DNA from: an uncultured Alphaproteobacteria bacterium
Lineage (GTDB): Bacteria; Pseudomonadota; Alphaproteobacteria; JALCBB01
DNA length: 64,000 nt
Assembly: GCA_958267355.1 (NCBI GenBank)
Contig: OY279575.1
Span: forward strand, 1,682,295 to 1,746,294
Direction of reading: 5' to 3'
Part shown: in pieces, positions 44,004 through 53,354 of the stretch
Numbering within the stretch: position 1 is the stretch's first letter
Layout of the letters: every line of letters starts with the position of its first letter
The notes under the pieces: model-generated
Told to the model about the DNA's origin: nothing
The model's input: the letters and a program-made list of their open reading frames with translations, nothing else
Database searches by the model: none
Program-made: the position numbers and the translations under genes

Positions 44004-44293
44004 AGGCACTGCATAAGCCGAATTCTCGCTACTCCTAGCGAATTCCATTGACTAGAATAAAACAAGAACATAAGCCTTTTGTCAAAACCCAAAATAAGTA
44101 GCCTATATGCTTAGTGGTTATGCCTTTCACAAACCCTGTTTCTTTGCCTTAGCTACGCTTAACGCCTATACCTTAACGCCTACACTTTAACGCTTACCCC
44201 TTACCCAGCAGTTCATCCTTACACTTTGACTCTACACTTTGACTCTCCCCTGAACCTGCCCCCAACCCTGACTGTGGATATCCCGTGCCGTCT
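44004..44293. repeat. Intergenic region with 14-bp repeats
   Basis: About 290 bases between divergent genes. At 44159-44195 a unit CTTAACGCCTATAC recurs every 14 bases; at 44220-44250 ACACTTTGACTCT is duplicated. Promoters for both flanking genes should lie here but none is clear. Confidence 0.6.
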
Positions 44294-45055
44294 ATGGATT
44301 CCTCGCCAAGCCTAGCCAAAGTTGCCCAACACTTGATGGTGGAGAATCAACTCCGTGCCAATCAGGTCAGCGACCCGCGTCTTGTGGAAGCCTTCACCCA
44401 AGTGCCACGGCATATCTTCGCCCGCCAAGTTTTGCCAAAGGAGCAAAGCGAAAGCCTTGCCTATGCGGACAAGTCTATTGCTTTGGGGGCAGGGCGCTGG
44501 TTACTCGAGCCACGGGTACTTGGACGACTCCTACAAGCTGCTGATATCGGCACCAACGACGCGGTGCTAGATATTTGTTGCGCCACAGGATATGCAACAG
44601 CTCTTGCCTCACACTTGGCAGCTCTAGCAGTTGGAGTTGATACGGTCGCAACACAAGTTTCCATCGCCGAGGAAAACCTGCACAACTTGGGCTTGACGAG
44701 TGGTTTGGTTATCACAGGTGATCCGCAACAGGGGGCTGAAAACTATGCTCCCTATGATGTCATCTTGATTGGCGGGGCAATAGATTTTGTTCCGCCCGCT
44801 CTTTTACAACAGCTGGCAGAAGGCGGTAGGTTAGTGACGGTCTTACGCAAGCCGCAAGCAGGCGGACAAACACCAGAGACAAGCACAACAACTGCACAGG
44901 CTACGCAGGCTACAGTGGCACAGGCTACAACTGCGTACAGTGGCTGTGGAGTGTTGTATCGTCGCTTTGGTGAGCAGTTTCCGCATCGCCCTTTGTTTGA
45001 CGCAAATGTACCTGCGCTTGCTGAATTTATCCGCAAGCCCGAATTTGTCTTTTGA
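44294..45055 (+). CDS. Protein-L-isoaspartate O-methyltransferase-like protein
   Basis: About 253 residues, PCMT fold. HLMVENQLRANQVSDPRLVEAF and VPRHIFARQVLP are the family N-terminus; VLDICCATGYATALASHL replaces the usual glycine-rich SAM motif, with Cys-Cys-Ala instead of Gly-x-Gly, and DVILIGGAIDFVPPALLQQL follows. This divergent PCMT form commonly precedes tolC in alphaproteobacteria, as here. An Ala/Thr/Gln repeat (TAQATQATVAQATTA) interrupts the end. ATG 44294 chosen; a GTG at 44285 is also possible. Activity on isoaspartate is not certain given the altered motif. Confidence 0.85.
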   Translation: MDSSPSLAKVAQHLMVENQLRANQVSDPRLVEAFTQVPRHIFARQVLPKEQSESLAYADKSIALGAGRWLLEPRVLGRLLQAADIGTNDAVLDICCATGYATALASHLAALAVGVDTVATQVSIAEENLHNLGLTSGLVITGDPQQGAENYAPYDVILIGGAIDFVPPALLQQLAEGGRLVTVLRKPQAGGQTPETSTTTAQATQATVAQATTAYSGCGVLYRRFGEQFPHRPLFDANVPALAEFIRKPEFVF

Positions 45056-45067
45056 AGATACATCAAT

Positions 45068-46570
45068 ATGTCCGTGGAGTTTCATCTAACGCTTTCTAGC
45101 CCGCGCTTTGTCCGATGGAGAGTCGGTAGCACAGTTGCGCTTGCCGTAGCTTGTGCAATCTTTTTCTCTGTGTCTTTGCGCGCGCAGATGGCACAGGCGG
45201 AAGAAACCTTAGAAACCGTGCTGGCAGAAATTTACAATGCAGACCTATCACTTGCCGCTGCTCGTTGGCGTCTGCAAGCCACCAACCAAGGCGTTTCAGT
45301 TGCCGAACAACGCGGACGTGCATCCGCTTCCATTCGCAGCAGTGTCACCCGTTCGTATTCCAAATGGAGTCAAAAACAGCAAGCCCGCGAAGGCGGAGAA
45401 ATTCCTTCCAGCAAGGGCACAGATATCACCTTGCCGCGTGAAGGCTCTATTGGTTTTACCCAGCCAATTGTCATCGGCAAGACTCTGGAATACTTAGTTG
45501 ATGCTGCTGAAGCTCAGGTCTATGCGGCTCGCGAACGCTATTCTGCTTCCGAGCAACAGGTGTTGCTTGGTGGAGTTTCCGCTTACATGGCACTGTGGCG
45601 TGACCAAGCCCTGCTAGAAATTGAAAGCGAAGCCGAAGAAATTTCCAAGGGCGAGTTGGAAATCGTCAAACGCCGCGCACTTCTAGGTGAAGCAACCCGC
45701 ACTGATGTAATTCTTGGCGAAGCCCGTCTTGCCTCTGCTTCAGCAGAGCGGCTTGCCGCCATTGCCGCACGGGAAAATTCTGAGTTGGTTCTTGCTCGCC
45801 TGTTGGAGCGCACACCCGACAAAGTCTCCACCCCGCAGTTTCTGCCTGCCCCCGCTGAAGGACAAAGCGAGCTGATAGAAATTGCTCGTACGACTCATCC
45901 GAGCATTGAAGCCTTGCGCTTTGATTTAGATGCTTCTTATCAAAACTTGCTTGCCGCTCGACGGGCATTGACTCCGCTGGTTAACTTGAAGGGTTCGTAC
46001 GGCCATTCGGTGCGGGATGTGGATGATGGTTACGACCAACGCGCACAGAATGTTACTCTCGCTTTGGAGTTAGAAATTCCTTTCTTAGTGCAAGGACAAT
46101 TCACCGATACCTACCGCCGCCTTTTGGCGACTCATCGGGGTTTAGAACAAGACCACCGCCGTGTCCGTCGTCAGGTGGAAGAAGCTGTATCGCGGGCTTG
46201 GAACAATCGTGAAACTGCAAGTGTGCGAATTGAAGCTTTGAAGGTGTCGGTGCGGTCTTCTGAAGAAGCTCTCACTGCTGTGCGTGAGGAAAACCGTGTT
46301 GGTCTGCGTTCGCAGAGCGAGCTTTATAGTGCTGAGTCGGATTTGCTTAATGCTCGTCGCTCATTGGTGCGGGCGCGGCACGATTGGGTGGTGTCTTCGT
46401 TTAATTTGCTGGCTGAAGCGGGGCGGTTGAATCCTGAGACTTTGACGCTTGGGGTGCAGAGCTATGATCCAGAACCTGCCTATCAGGAGTCGCGGGCTCA
46501 AAAGTGGCAGGACTATGGTATTCTCACAGAACCGCAACTAGATGCAGTGCTCAACGGAGCAAACGATTAA
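45068..46570 (+). CDS. tolC: TolC-family outer membrane efflux channel
   Basis: A 500-residue protein: a signal region (ALAVACAIFFSVSLRAQMAQA) then two repeated outer-membrane-efflux halves, with ETLETVLAEIYNADLSLAAARWRLQATNQGV at the start of the first. Long alpha-helical stretches and LGEATRTDVILGEARLASA are typical; the closing part RSQSELYSAESDLLNARRSLVRARHDWVVSSFNLL ends the second half. It would form the trimeric exit duct for type I export or RND efflux. Twelve bases after the PCMT gene; popZ follows. Confidence 0.93.
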   Translation: MSVEFHLTLSSPRFVRWRVGSTVALAVACAIFFSVSLRAQMAQAEETLETVLAEIYNADLSLAAARWRLQATNQGVSVAEQRGRASASIRSSVTRSYSKWSQKQQAREGGEIPSSKGTDITLPREGSIGFTQPIVIGKTLEYLVDAAEAQVYAARERYSASEQQVLLGGVSAYMALWRDQALLEIESEAEEISKGELEIVKRRALLGEATRTDVILGEARLASASAERLAAIAARENSELVLARLLERTPDKVSTPQFLPAPAEGQSELIEIARTTHPSIEALRFDLDASYQNLLAARRALTPLVNLKGSYGHSVRDVDDGYDQRAQNVTLALELEIPFLVQGQFTDTYRRLLATHRGLEQDHRRVRRQVEEAVSRAWNNRETASVRIEALKVSVRSSEEALTAVREENRVGLRSQSELYSAESDLLNARRSLVRARHDWVVSSFNLLAEAGRLNPETLTLGVQSYDPEPAYQESRAQKWQDYGILTEPQLDAVLNGAND

Positions 46571-46602
46571 AGCGCGTTCGATTTTTGGCGGGCAGATTTC
46601 TT

Positions 46603-47820
46603 ATGGCGGAGCCAAGCAACACTGAAGCCCGTTCGTCGGTTGAAGCAACGGACGAACCCACGGCAAACAAACCCCTGGACGAAACGCTGAAAAGCGCAAG
46701 CGGACAGGACAGCCCTGTGGCGGAAAGTTCTACGCATTCTTCTGCGGAGACTACAGAAGAAATGCTGGATGCAATCCGCCGTTTGCTGGCTGCTGATGAT
46801 GACGATGAAGAAGGAGTGGAAGCAAGCGGGCAGGCTACTGACCAAGACGAGCTGTTGCTAGAAGATGAAGAGCTGCTTTTGGAAGACGAAGATTTTCCTC
46901 CGTCTCCGGCTTTGCGTGTCTTGGCGGCGGCGAAGCCCCTATCGCCTGCTTCGGATGAGTCCGAGTCTGATACATCGCGCCCATCGGCTTCTACAACTCC
47001 GCCAGCGGAGTCGCGTATTAAGCCGCCGCTAAATCTTTCAAGAGCAGGAGTGACAAAAATCAACTTGGACTCGCCACCACCGATAAGACCTGTTGCTGAG
47101 TCTTCTCCTCTAGAAGCGGAGACTCCAGAAGCGGAGACTCCAGAAGCGGAGACTCCAAAGACAGAGACTGCACAAACAGAAACCCCAAAGATTGAAACTT
47201 CAGAGACGGAGACACAGAAAGCAGAAATTCCAAGTGCTGAAACTCCGAGGGTAGAAATTCCAAGTGCAGACATTCCGCAGGGAGAAGTTTCAGAGACGGA
47301 GACTCCAGAAATAGAAACTGCAAAAACAGAGCCACCAATTCCTGCTTCTTCGCCGCCGCCTAAACCCCCTGCTTCTGTGCCTACTTTCGCGGCGGGCAAT
47401 GTATCTGCGCCTACTGTGCCTGTGCCTAGCGTGTCTGTGCCTACTCCATCTACGCCTACTGCCCCTGACACACCACAGGAGCCACCACCACCACCAACAG
47501 GCGGATTAGTCTCCGCCGAGAGCGAGCGCAAAATTCAAGCCCGCATTGCTGAACTGCGGCGTGTTGCACTTGAATCACATCGCGAATCACATCAAGCCCG
47601 CACAACAGACAAGTCCGAGTCGGCGGAGTCAGCAACTCCAGCACTGTCCCTGCCTGACCCGCAAGCAATGGACTCCATGGTGCGGGAAATTTTGGAATCA
47701 CACCTATCCGCTTGGCTAGAGAAAAATCTTGCCCAAACCGTAGAAAGTGCCGTGGAACGCTCGGTAGAAAGAGTTGTCCGCGCGGAGGTAAGCCGACTGA
47801 TCCGCTCCGCAGACGAATAG
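46603..47820 (+). CDS. PopZ-like DUF2497 polar organising protein with repeat-expanded linker
   Basis: A 405-residue mostly disordered protein. Near residues 51-66 is the short N-terminal helix EEMLDAIRRLLAADDD that resembles the partner-binding helix of PopZ, and the last 60 residues (DSMVREILESHLSAWLEKNLAQTVESAVERSV...) match the DUF2497/PopZ oligomerisation region. Between them lies an acidic Pro/Glu/Thr linker; residues about 165-250 are 5-residue repeats (EAETP, KTETA, KIETS) from 15-bp units at 47100-47340. The place between tolC and valS is where alphaproteobacterial popZ is found. PopZ makes condensates at cell poles that anchor the origin. Confidence 0.82.
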   Translation: MAEPSNTEARSSVEATDEPTANKPLDETLKSASGQDSPVAESSTHSSAETTEEMLDAIRRLLAADDDDEEGVEASGQATDQDELLLEDEELLLEDEDFPPSPALRVLAAAKPLSPASDESESDTSRPSASTTPPAESRIKPPLNLSRAGVTKINLDSPPPIRPVAESSPLEAETPEAETPEAETPKTETAQTETPKIETSETETQKAEIPSAETPRVEIPSADIPQGEVSETETPEIETAKTEPPIPASSPPPKPPASVPTFAAGNVSAPTVPVPSVSVPTPSTPTAPDTPQEPPPPPTGGLVSAESERKIQARIAELRRVALESHRESHQARTTDKSESAESATPALSLPDPQAMDSMVREILESHLSAWLEKNLAQTVESAVERSVERVVRAEVSRLIRSADE

Positions 47821-48089
47821 CCTTTCGTCTCGCCACTCCGCCGCACTTTACTTATACTGACTGCTCTACGCATCTTCTCCGCTCATCTTCTCTACGTATC
47901 TTCTGTACCCAACTTCTCTACGTATCTTCTGTACCCATCTTCTCTACATATCTTCTGTACCCATTTCCTGTACCGAACTTCTGTCCTGTACTGAACGCCT
48001 GACAAACTAGCCTTGTGTGCCTAGCACGCACCGAGTGCTTATCCCTGCGCAGACTTACCCACCAATTGCTTTTGCCTTCCGCCGCCAAA
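47821..48089. repeat. Intergenic region with a 26-bp tandem repeat before valS
   Basis: Three copies of a 26-bp unit starting at 47886, 47912 and 47938 (CTTCTCTACGTATCTTCTGT plus ACCCA) and a decayed continuation. No gene seen; the valS ribosome site is not obvious. Confidence 0.88.
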
Positions 48090-50861
48090 ATGGAAACTCG
48101 CTTTGACCACAAAAACCGCGAGCCCGCTCTATACAAAGCGTGGGAAAATTCGCGCACCTTCGCCTGTGGCTCGGCAAAAGGTAAGCCCTATGTGATCATG
48201 ATGCCGCCGCCCAATGTCACGGGTAGCCTGCATATTGGCCACGCCTTAACCATGACAATTCAGGATATCCTAACGCGCTGGCACCGCGGACTCGGCAAAG
48301 ATGTTTTATGGCAACCTGGTACAGACCACGCAGGGATCGCAACCCAGATGATGGTGGAACGCGAACTAGATAAGCAAGGGCAATCGCGCCACACACTCGG
48401 ACGAGAAAAATTCTTAGAACAAGTTTGGCAGTGGAAAGAAAAATCCGAGTCGCAAATCTTAGAGCAACTACGAGCCTTGGGTGCATCTCCTGATTGGCAA
48501 AGATTGCGCTTCACCCTAGACCCCGCTCTGTCAAAAGCTGTAACCCGTGTCTTCGTAAATCTCTACCGCGAAAAATTGCTCTATCGGGCAAAGCGGCCTG
48601 TCAATTGGGATCCTGTATTGCGCACAGCAGTTTCCGACCTAGAAGTACAACAACGCAGTGTTGCGGGAACCATGTGGAGTCTGCGCTATCCAATCATCGG
48701 AGCCGACAAAGAATTCGTCACAGTTGCTACGACTCGTCCTGAAACCTTCTTTGGTGATGTTGCGGTGGCAGTCCATCCTGCGGATGAAAGAAACGCCCAC
48801 CTGATTGGCAAACAGCTGCGCCTGCCAATTGTTGAACGCGAAATTCCTGTCATCGCCGACGAAATGGTCAATGCCGAAATGGGAAGCGGTTGCGTTAAGG
48901 TGACTCCTGCCCACTCGTTTGACGACTTTGAATGCGGCGAACGACACGGACTTCCCGCCCCCGATATTTTTGATGACCAAGCCCAGCTGAACAACTCGGT
49001 ACCCGAAGCCTTCCGTGGCTTGTCCCGCGAAGAAGCTCGCACCGCAGTCGTAGCCGCCTTTGCCGAACAAAACCTGCTGGGTGGCGAACAATCGGTTATG
49101 CATGTTGTTCCGCACGGCGACAGGTCAGGAGCCGCTTTAGAACCACGGCTTACTGACCAGTGGTTTTGCGATGTAGAGCCACTGGCACAGCGTGCCATCT
49201 CGGCTGTGGAAAGTGGCGAAGTGCGCTTCGTTCCCGAACGTTGGAGCAAAACCTACTACGAATGGATGCACAAGATCCGCCCATGGTGCATTTCACGCCA
49301 GCTGTGGTGGGGGCACAGAATTCCCGCTTGGTATGGCCCAGACGGAACACTCTTCGTGGAAGAAACCGCAGACCAAGCCCATGCCACGGCTGCAAAACAC
49401 TACGGCAAACAAGTTGAACTTGAGCAAGACGAAGATGTTTTAGACACTTGGTTTTCGTCAGGCCTCTGGCCGTTTTCCACTTTGGGCTGGGGCGACTTGG
49501 ACGACTCAGCAAGTCCTGCTGAACGCGAGACCATCCAGCAAGATTTAGCCCGTTACTATCCGGGTGCGGTTTTGGTGACGGGCTTTGACATTATCTTCTT
49601 CTGGGTTGCACGGATGATCATGATGGGCTTACACACCATGGAAGCCGCTCCGTTTCGTGAAGTTTATATTCACGCGCTTGTCCGTGATGCTAAGGGGCAG
49701 AAGATGAGCAAGACCAAGGGCAATGTCATTGACCCCTTGGAGCTGATTGACCGCTATGGCTCTGACGCTGTGCGCTTTACGCTTGCGTCTATGGCGACTC
49801 CTGGACGCGATGTAAACCTAGACCCCAAACGCGTTGAAGGCTATCGCAACTTTACGACCAAGCTTTGGAACGCAGCCCGTTTTGCCCACCTGCGCGGAGT
49901 CAGCCAAGCCAACCTACAAGACCTGCCCGATATCGCAAAGCTCAACGAACCGCATAACCTATGGATGGTCTCACGGCTTGCCGACTTGGGCCCGTCGCTC
50001 GCCCGTGCGTATGAAACCTATCGCTTTGATAGTGCGGCGGCAGAGCTATACGAATTTGTTTGGCACGAAGTCTGCGATTGGTATCTAGAACTTGCAAAAA
50101 GTGCTTTTGCCACTTCTGACACAGAAAGTGCTACTGACTCGGCTTCTGCAATTGAAACGCGAGCTGTTTTAGCGTTGGTGTTAGATTTCAGTTTGAAATA
50201 TTTGCACCCGATGATTCCGTTTATTAGCGAAGAAATTTGGCGGCACTTCTGTACTCCGTCAGAAGCAAGCCCAAGGGAGCAGACAGGCGAACCAGACTTG
50301 CTTGCCGCGCAAGCTTGGCCTGACCCGCTTGTTGCTCCACCGACAAGCAAGGCGACAGAGGCAATGGCGTGGTACATGGAGTTGGTGCGTGAAGTCCGTG
50401 TGCGGCGGGCTGAGTTGCGCGTGCCGCAATCGGCAAAACTGCAGCTCTTTTTGGGAGCGGGTGCGCTTGATGCTTCTTTGCTTGGAACTTCGCGGACAGG
50501 CATTTTACGCTTGGCGGGCTTGGCAGAGATGACTCCGCTAGAAGATGTGGCTACGGACGAAATTGCCACGAATGGAATCCACGCGAATAGAATTCAGTGG
50601 TCGCAAGGCGGAATTGAAGTGCATCTGCTGTTAGGCGAAGCGATTAACCTTGGTGTAGAAAAGCAAAGATTGGCAGGTGCGATTGCTTCTTTAGAAAAGC
50701 AGTACAAAAAGTTAAGCGAGCAGTTAGCAGACGAGCAGTTTTTGCAGAAAGCTTCCAAAGACGCGGTGGATATAAAACGCGCCAAAAGCCAAACCCTTGC
50801 TGTTGATTTAGAGCGCACCAAGGCAATTCTGTCGCGGCTTGGGGTTTCGCTAGAGCCTTGA
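48090..50861 (+). CDS. valS: Valyl-tRNA synthetase
   Basis: A 923-residue class I synthetase. The ATP-binding motifs are HIGH in GSLHIGHALTMTIQD and KMSKTKGNVIDP; the editing domain carries TTRPETFFGDVAVAVHPAD; tRNA contact and C-terminal coiled-coil (EKQRLAGAIASLEKQYKKLSEQLADEQ) are present. The ATG at 48090 (METRFDHKNREPALY) begins the conserved region. A short Ser/Asp/Thr stretch (TSDTESATDSASAIET) is the only low-complexity insert. Stop TGA is three bases before the next ATG. Confidence 0.97.
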   Translation: METRFDHKNREPALYKAWENSRTFACGSAKGKPYVIMMPPPNVTGSLHIGHALTMTIQDILTRWHRGLGKDVLWQPGTDHAGIATQMMVERELDKQGQSRHTLGREKFLEQVWQWKEKSESQILEQLRALGASPDWQRLRFTLDPALSKAVTRVFVNLYREKLLYRAKRPVNWDPVLRTAVSDLEVQQRSVAGTMWSLRYPIIGADKEFVTVATTRPETFFGDVAVAVHPADERNAHLIGKQLRLPIVEREIPVIADEMVNAEMGSGCVKVTPAHSFDDFECGERHGLPAPDIFDDQAQLNNSVPEAFRGLSREEARTAVVAAFAEQNLLGGEQSVMHVVPHGDRSGAALEPRLTDQWFCDVEPLAQRAISAVESGEVRFVPERWSKTYYEWMHKIRPWCISRQLWWGHRIPAWYGPDGTLFVEETADQAHATAAKHYGKQVELEQDEDVLDTWFSSGLWPFSTLGWGDLDDSASPAERETIQQDLARYYPGAVLVTGFDIIFFWVARMIMMGLHTMEAAPFREVYIHALVRDAKGQKMSKTKGNVIDPLELIDRYGSDAVRFTLASMATPGRDVNLDPKRVEGYRNFTTKLWNAARFAHLRGVSQANLQDLPDIAKLNEPHNLWMVSRLADLGPSLARAYETYRFDSAAAELYEFVWHEVCDWYLELAKSAFATSDTESATDSASAIETRAVLALVLDFSLKYLHPMIPFISEEIWRHFCTPSEASPREQTGEPDLLAAQAWPDPLVAPPTSKATEAMAWYMELVREVRVRRAELRVPQSAKLQLFLGAGALDASLLGTSRTGILRLAGLAEMTPLEDVATDEIATNGIHANRIQWSQGGIEVHLLLGEAINLGVEKQRLAGAIASLEKQYKKLSEQLADEQFLQKASKDAVDIKRAKSQTLAVDLERTKAILSRLGVSLEP

Positions 50862-50863
50862 TT

Positions 50864-51286
50864 ATGGACAGGCAAAGCACAAAGAAGAGTCAAAGCAATC
50901 AAACGCAACGGGGTGGGCGTAAAGATGCTTTGGGTGCGGCGTTGCGGCAGAACTTGCAACGGCGCAAGAGCCAGCAACGCGCACGGGCAGGAATCCAAGA
51001 GACAAAAACACAGGAGACAAAAACACAGACGACAAAAGCGCAGGAGACAAAAGCGCAGACGACAAAAGCGCAGGAGACAAAAGCACAGGCGGCAAAGGTA
51101 CAGGAGGCAAAGGCGCAAGGGGCAGAAAGCCGCGAGCCTGTCCGCGAAGGACAAGCCATCAAACAACAAGCCATCAAACAACAAGCCATCAAACAACAAG
51201 CCATCAAACAACAAGCCAGCAAAGAACAAGTCAGCAAAGAACAAGTCAGCAAAGAACAGAGCGTAAGGGGGCAAGGCGATGGATAA
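50864..51286 (+). CDS. Small basic protein upstream of murA, mostly tandem repeats
   Basis: A 140-residue protein. The first 45 residues (DALGAALRQNLQRRKSQQRAR) look like a short conserved basic helix found in small genes before murA in other alphaproteobacteria; I know no function. The rest is two repeat families: Gln-Glu-Thr-Lys-Ala-type pentapeptides (about residues 46-82) and Ala-Ile-Lys-Gln-Gln / Ser-Lys-Glu-Gln-Val pentapeptides (about 100-132), both from 15-bp units. The stop overlaps the murA ATG (51279), indicating coupling. The array is open in all three frames on this strand, so expression of this frame rests on the N-terminal segment. Confidence 0.65.
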   Translation: MDRQSTKKSQSNQTQRGGRKDALGAALRQNLQRRKSQQRARAGIQETKTQETKTQTTKAQETKAQTTKAQETKAQAAKVQEAKAQGAESREPVREGQAIKQQAIKQQAIKQQAIKQQASKEQVSKEQVSKEQSVRGQGDG

Positions 51287-52616
51287 ACTCTGCGTCAGGG
51301 GTGGTGCAAGCTTGTCGGGTACGGTTGAGATTGCAGGAGCCAAAAATGCAGCCTTGCCCCTAATGGTGGCTTCGCTTTTGATTGAAGAGCCGCTGGTTTT
51401 AGAAAATGTGCCTGCTGTAAGTGATATTGAAACCTTGAAGGCTTTGCTTGGGGGTTTCGGCGTAGAAATACAGCAAGCCGATGCAGATGGTGCGCTGTCG
51501 TTGAATGCTTGTGCTTTAAGTTCTGCTCACGCTGATTATGATTTGGTGCGTAGGATGCGTGCATCAATTTTGGTTTTGGGACCATTGCTTGCTCGCGAAG
51601 GTTATGCTGAAGTTTCGCTACCGGGGGGCTGTGCGATTGGCAGTCGCCCTGTCAATATGCATGTGGAAGCTCTTGAAGCCTTGGGAGCTGAAGTTGCGAT
51701 TGATGGTGGGTATGTCCGTGCTCGTTTGCCGTCTTCGCGGTCACGTTTGGCGGGGGGGCAGGTGGTCTTTGCCTCTCCTTCGGTGGGAGCAACAGAAAAC
51801 GCACTTCTTGCTGCCAGTCTTGCCAAGGGCGAGAGCAAGATCATTAACGCGGCGTGCGAGCCTGAAGTTGTGGATTTGGCAAACTGTCTTGTAAAGATGG
51901 GAGCAGAAATTTCAGGTATCGGTACTTCTACACTTTTGATTCAAGGAAGCGAATGTCTGCAGGGTACTGCGCATCGGGTTATTCCTGATAGGGTGGAAGC
52001 AGGTACCTATGCTGTGGCTGCTGCTATTACCCGCGGTAGGGTGCGCTTGGAAAAAGTTTGTCCTGACCACTTGGAAGTCTTTCTTGGCATGTTGGAACGC
52101 GCCAATGTTGTTGTGCAGGTTGAAAGTCAAGCTCCGCAGATGCAAGGCGCGGAGACAAGCGGCTTGCAAACCAAATCTGAGCCACAAGGCACGATTGCGC
52201 TAGACGCAACGGGCGGAGCACTCTGTGCGGTAGATATCACAACTGCACCGTATCCTATGTTTCCGACCGATCTGCAGGCGCAGTTTATGGCACTTATGAC
52301 GCAGGCTCAGGGCGAAAGTCATATTACTGAATCGATCTTTGAAAATCGCTTTATGCATGTGCAGGAGTTAATCCGCCTTGGCGCAAAAATAGAAGTGCGC
52401 GGAGCCACAGCGACAGTGCAGGGGGCTACGCCACTGCAGGCGGCACCTGTGATGGCAACGGATTTGCGTGCATCTGTTTCGTTGGTCTTGGCGGGCTTGG
52501 CGGCAGAAGGAGATACAGAAATTCGCCGCATCTACCACCTAGACCGTGGCTATCAAAACCTTGAAGGAAAGTTACGCGCACTCGGGGCGGAAGTCTGGCG
52601 TGAACCGCAGGATTAA
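51279..52616 (+). CDS. murA: UDP-N-acetylglucosamine 1-carboxyvinyltransferase
   Basis: A 445-residue enzyme making the first committed step of peptidoglycan synthesis by adding enolpyruvate to UDP-GlcNAc. GAKNAALPLMVASLL is the substrate loop, the catalytic fosfomycin-target cysteine is Cys118 in LPGGCAIGSRPVNMH, and TAPYPMFPTDLQAQFMAL and ENRFMHVQEL are conserved. A polar insert near residues 283-300 (MQGAETSGLQTKSEPQG) is longer than in E. coli. Overlaps the preceding small gene; hisG follows 30 bases on. Confidence 0.97.
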   Translation: MDKLCVRGGASLSGTVEIAGAKNAALPLMVASLLIEEPLVLENVPAVSDIETLKALLGGFGVEIQQADADGALSLNACALSSAHADYDLVRRMRASILVLGPLLAREGYAEVSLPGGCAIGSRPVNMHVEALEALGAEVAIDGGYVRARLPSSRSRLAGGQVVFASPSVGATENALLAASLAKGESKIINAACEPEVVDLANCLVKMGAEISGIGTSTLLIQGSECLQGTAHRVIPDRVEAGTYAVAAAITRGRVRLEKVCPDHLEVFLGMLERANVVVQVESQAPQMQGAETSGLQTKSEPQGTIALDATGGALCAVDITTAPYPMFPTDLQAQFMALMTQAQGESHITESIFENRFMHVQELIRLGAKIEVRGATATVQGATPLQAAPVMATDLRASVSLVLAGLAAEGDTEIRRIYHLDRGYQNLEGKLRALGAEVWREPQD

Positions 52617-52646
52617 CCCACCGCAAAAGGTGGTATTGTCGTTTTG

Positions 52647-53327
52647 ATGAGTGTTTTTTTACAAGCCCAAGAGCAGAACAGGCTTGTCTTTGCCGTACCC
52701 CGCGGACGCATTCTGCGGGCTTTGCGTCCTGCTTTGGAGTCTTTGGGCTTTGCTCCTGAGTCTGGTTTGTTTGATGAGTCTGACCGTCGCTTGCAGTTTA
52801 ATTCAGAAGTTGCGGGTTTGACTTTTGTGCGGGTGCGTTCGTTTGATGCTGCGACTTTCGTAGCCTTCGGCGGAGCGCAAATTGGTGTTGCAGGCACCGA
52901 TGTTCTGGATGAATTCCGTTACCCTGAAATTTATGCTCCCTTAGACTTGGGCTTGGCGCGTTGTCGTATGGCAGTTGCTGAGAGTCGTGAAACTGCGAGC
53001 CAAGATGATCCTGCTTCTTGGAGTCAGGTGCGGATTGCGACAAAATATCCGCGTTTGACTCGTCGCCACTTTGCCGCTCGTGGTGTGCAGGCCGAGTGCA
53101 TTCCTTTGTCGGGAGCTGTAGAGCTTGCACCTGCTTTGGGCTTGGCGCGGCGGATTGTTGACCTAGTGGATAGCGGGGCTACTCTCGCCGCCAATGACCT
53201 TGTTGAAGTGGAGCAGATCCGTGAAGTTTCTTTGCGTCTGATTGTTAATCGTACGGCGTTTAAGTTGCGTCAGGCTGAGCTTTTGCCTTTGATTGATAGG
53301 TTTCGCCAAGAATTTGCTTCCTCGTGA
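52647..53327 (+). CDS. hisG: ATP phosphoribosyltransferase, short-form catalytic subunit
   Basis: A 226-residue short HisG, first enzyme of histidine synthesis. LVFAVPRGRILRALRPALESLG is the N-terminal block; VGVAGTDVLDE (here IGVAGTDVLDEF) and IATKYPRLTRRHFAARG, AVELAPALGLARRIVDLVDSGATL are the signature regions. Short forms lack the regulatory C-terminal domain and need HisZ, which is not in the window; hisD, often next door in alphaproteobacteria, is also absent here. ATG 52647 chosen over TTG 52644. Confidence 0.94.
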   Translation: MSVFLQAQEQNRLVFAVPRGRILRALRPALESLGFAPESGLFDESDRRLQFNSEVAGLTFVRVRSFDAATFVAFGGAQIGVAGTDVLDEFRYPEIYAPLDLGLARCRMAVAESRETASQDDPASWSQVRIATKYPRLTRRHFAARGVQAECIPLSGAVELAPALGLARRIVDLVDSGATLAANDLVEVEQIREVSLRLIVNRTAFKLRQAELLPLIDRFRQEFASS

Positions 53328-53354
53328 TGGGACACACAAATAGCCAGCACAAAA

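Noticed and set aside
44159-44190. TTAA words spaced regularly, suggestive of a CtrA box
   Set aside because: The spacing between TTAA words is ten bases, not the seven of TTAA-N7-TTAA; they are simply a 14-bp tandem repeat.
46551-47531. Long minus-strand open frame opposite popZ
   Set aside because: It is the mirror of the 15-bp repeats, which keep all frames free of stops; the plus-strand frame has PopZ-like ends and gene order support.
47886-47970. Possible CRISPR-like array
   Set aside because: Units are contiguous with no unique spacers; the same holds for all other arrays in the window, and no cas genes are present.
50594-51343. 249-residue minus-strand frame rich in Leu/Cys/Phe opposite the pre-murA repeat
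   Set aside because: Antisense of the repeat array and of the ends of valS and murA; no family features.
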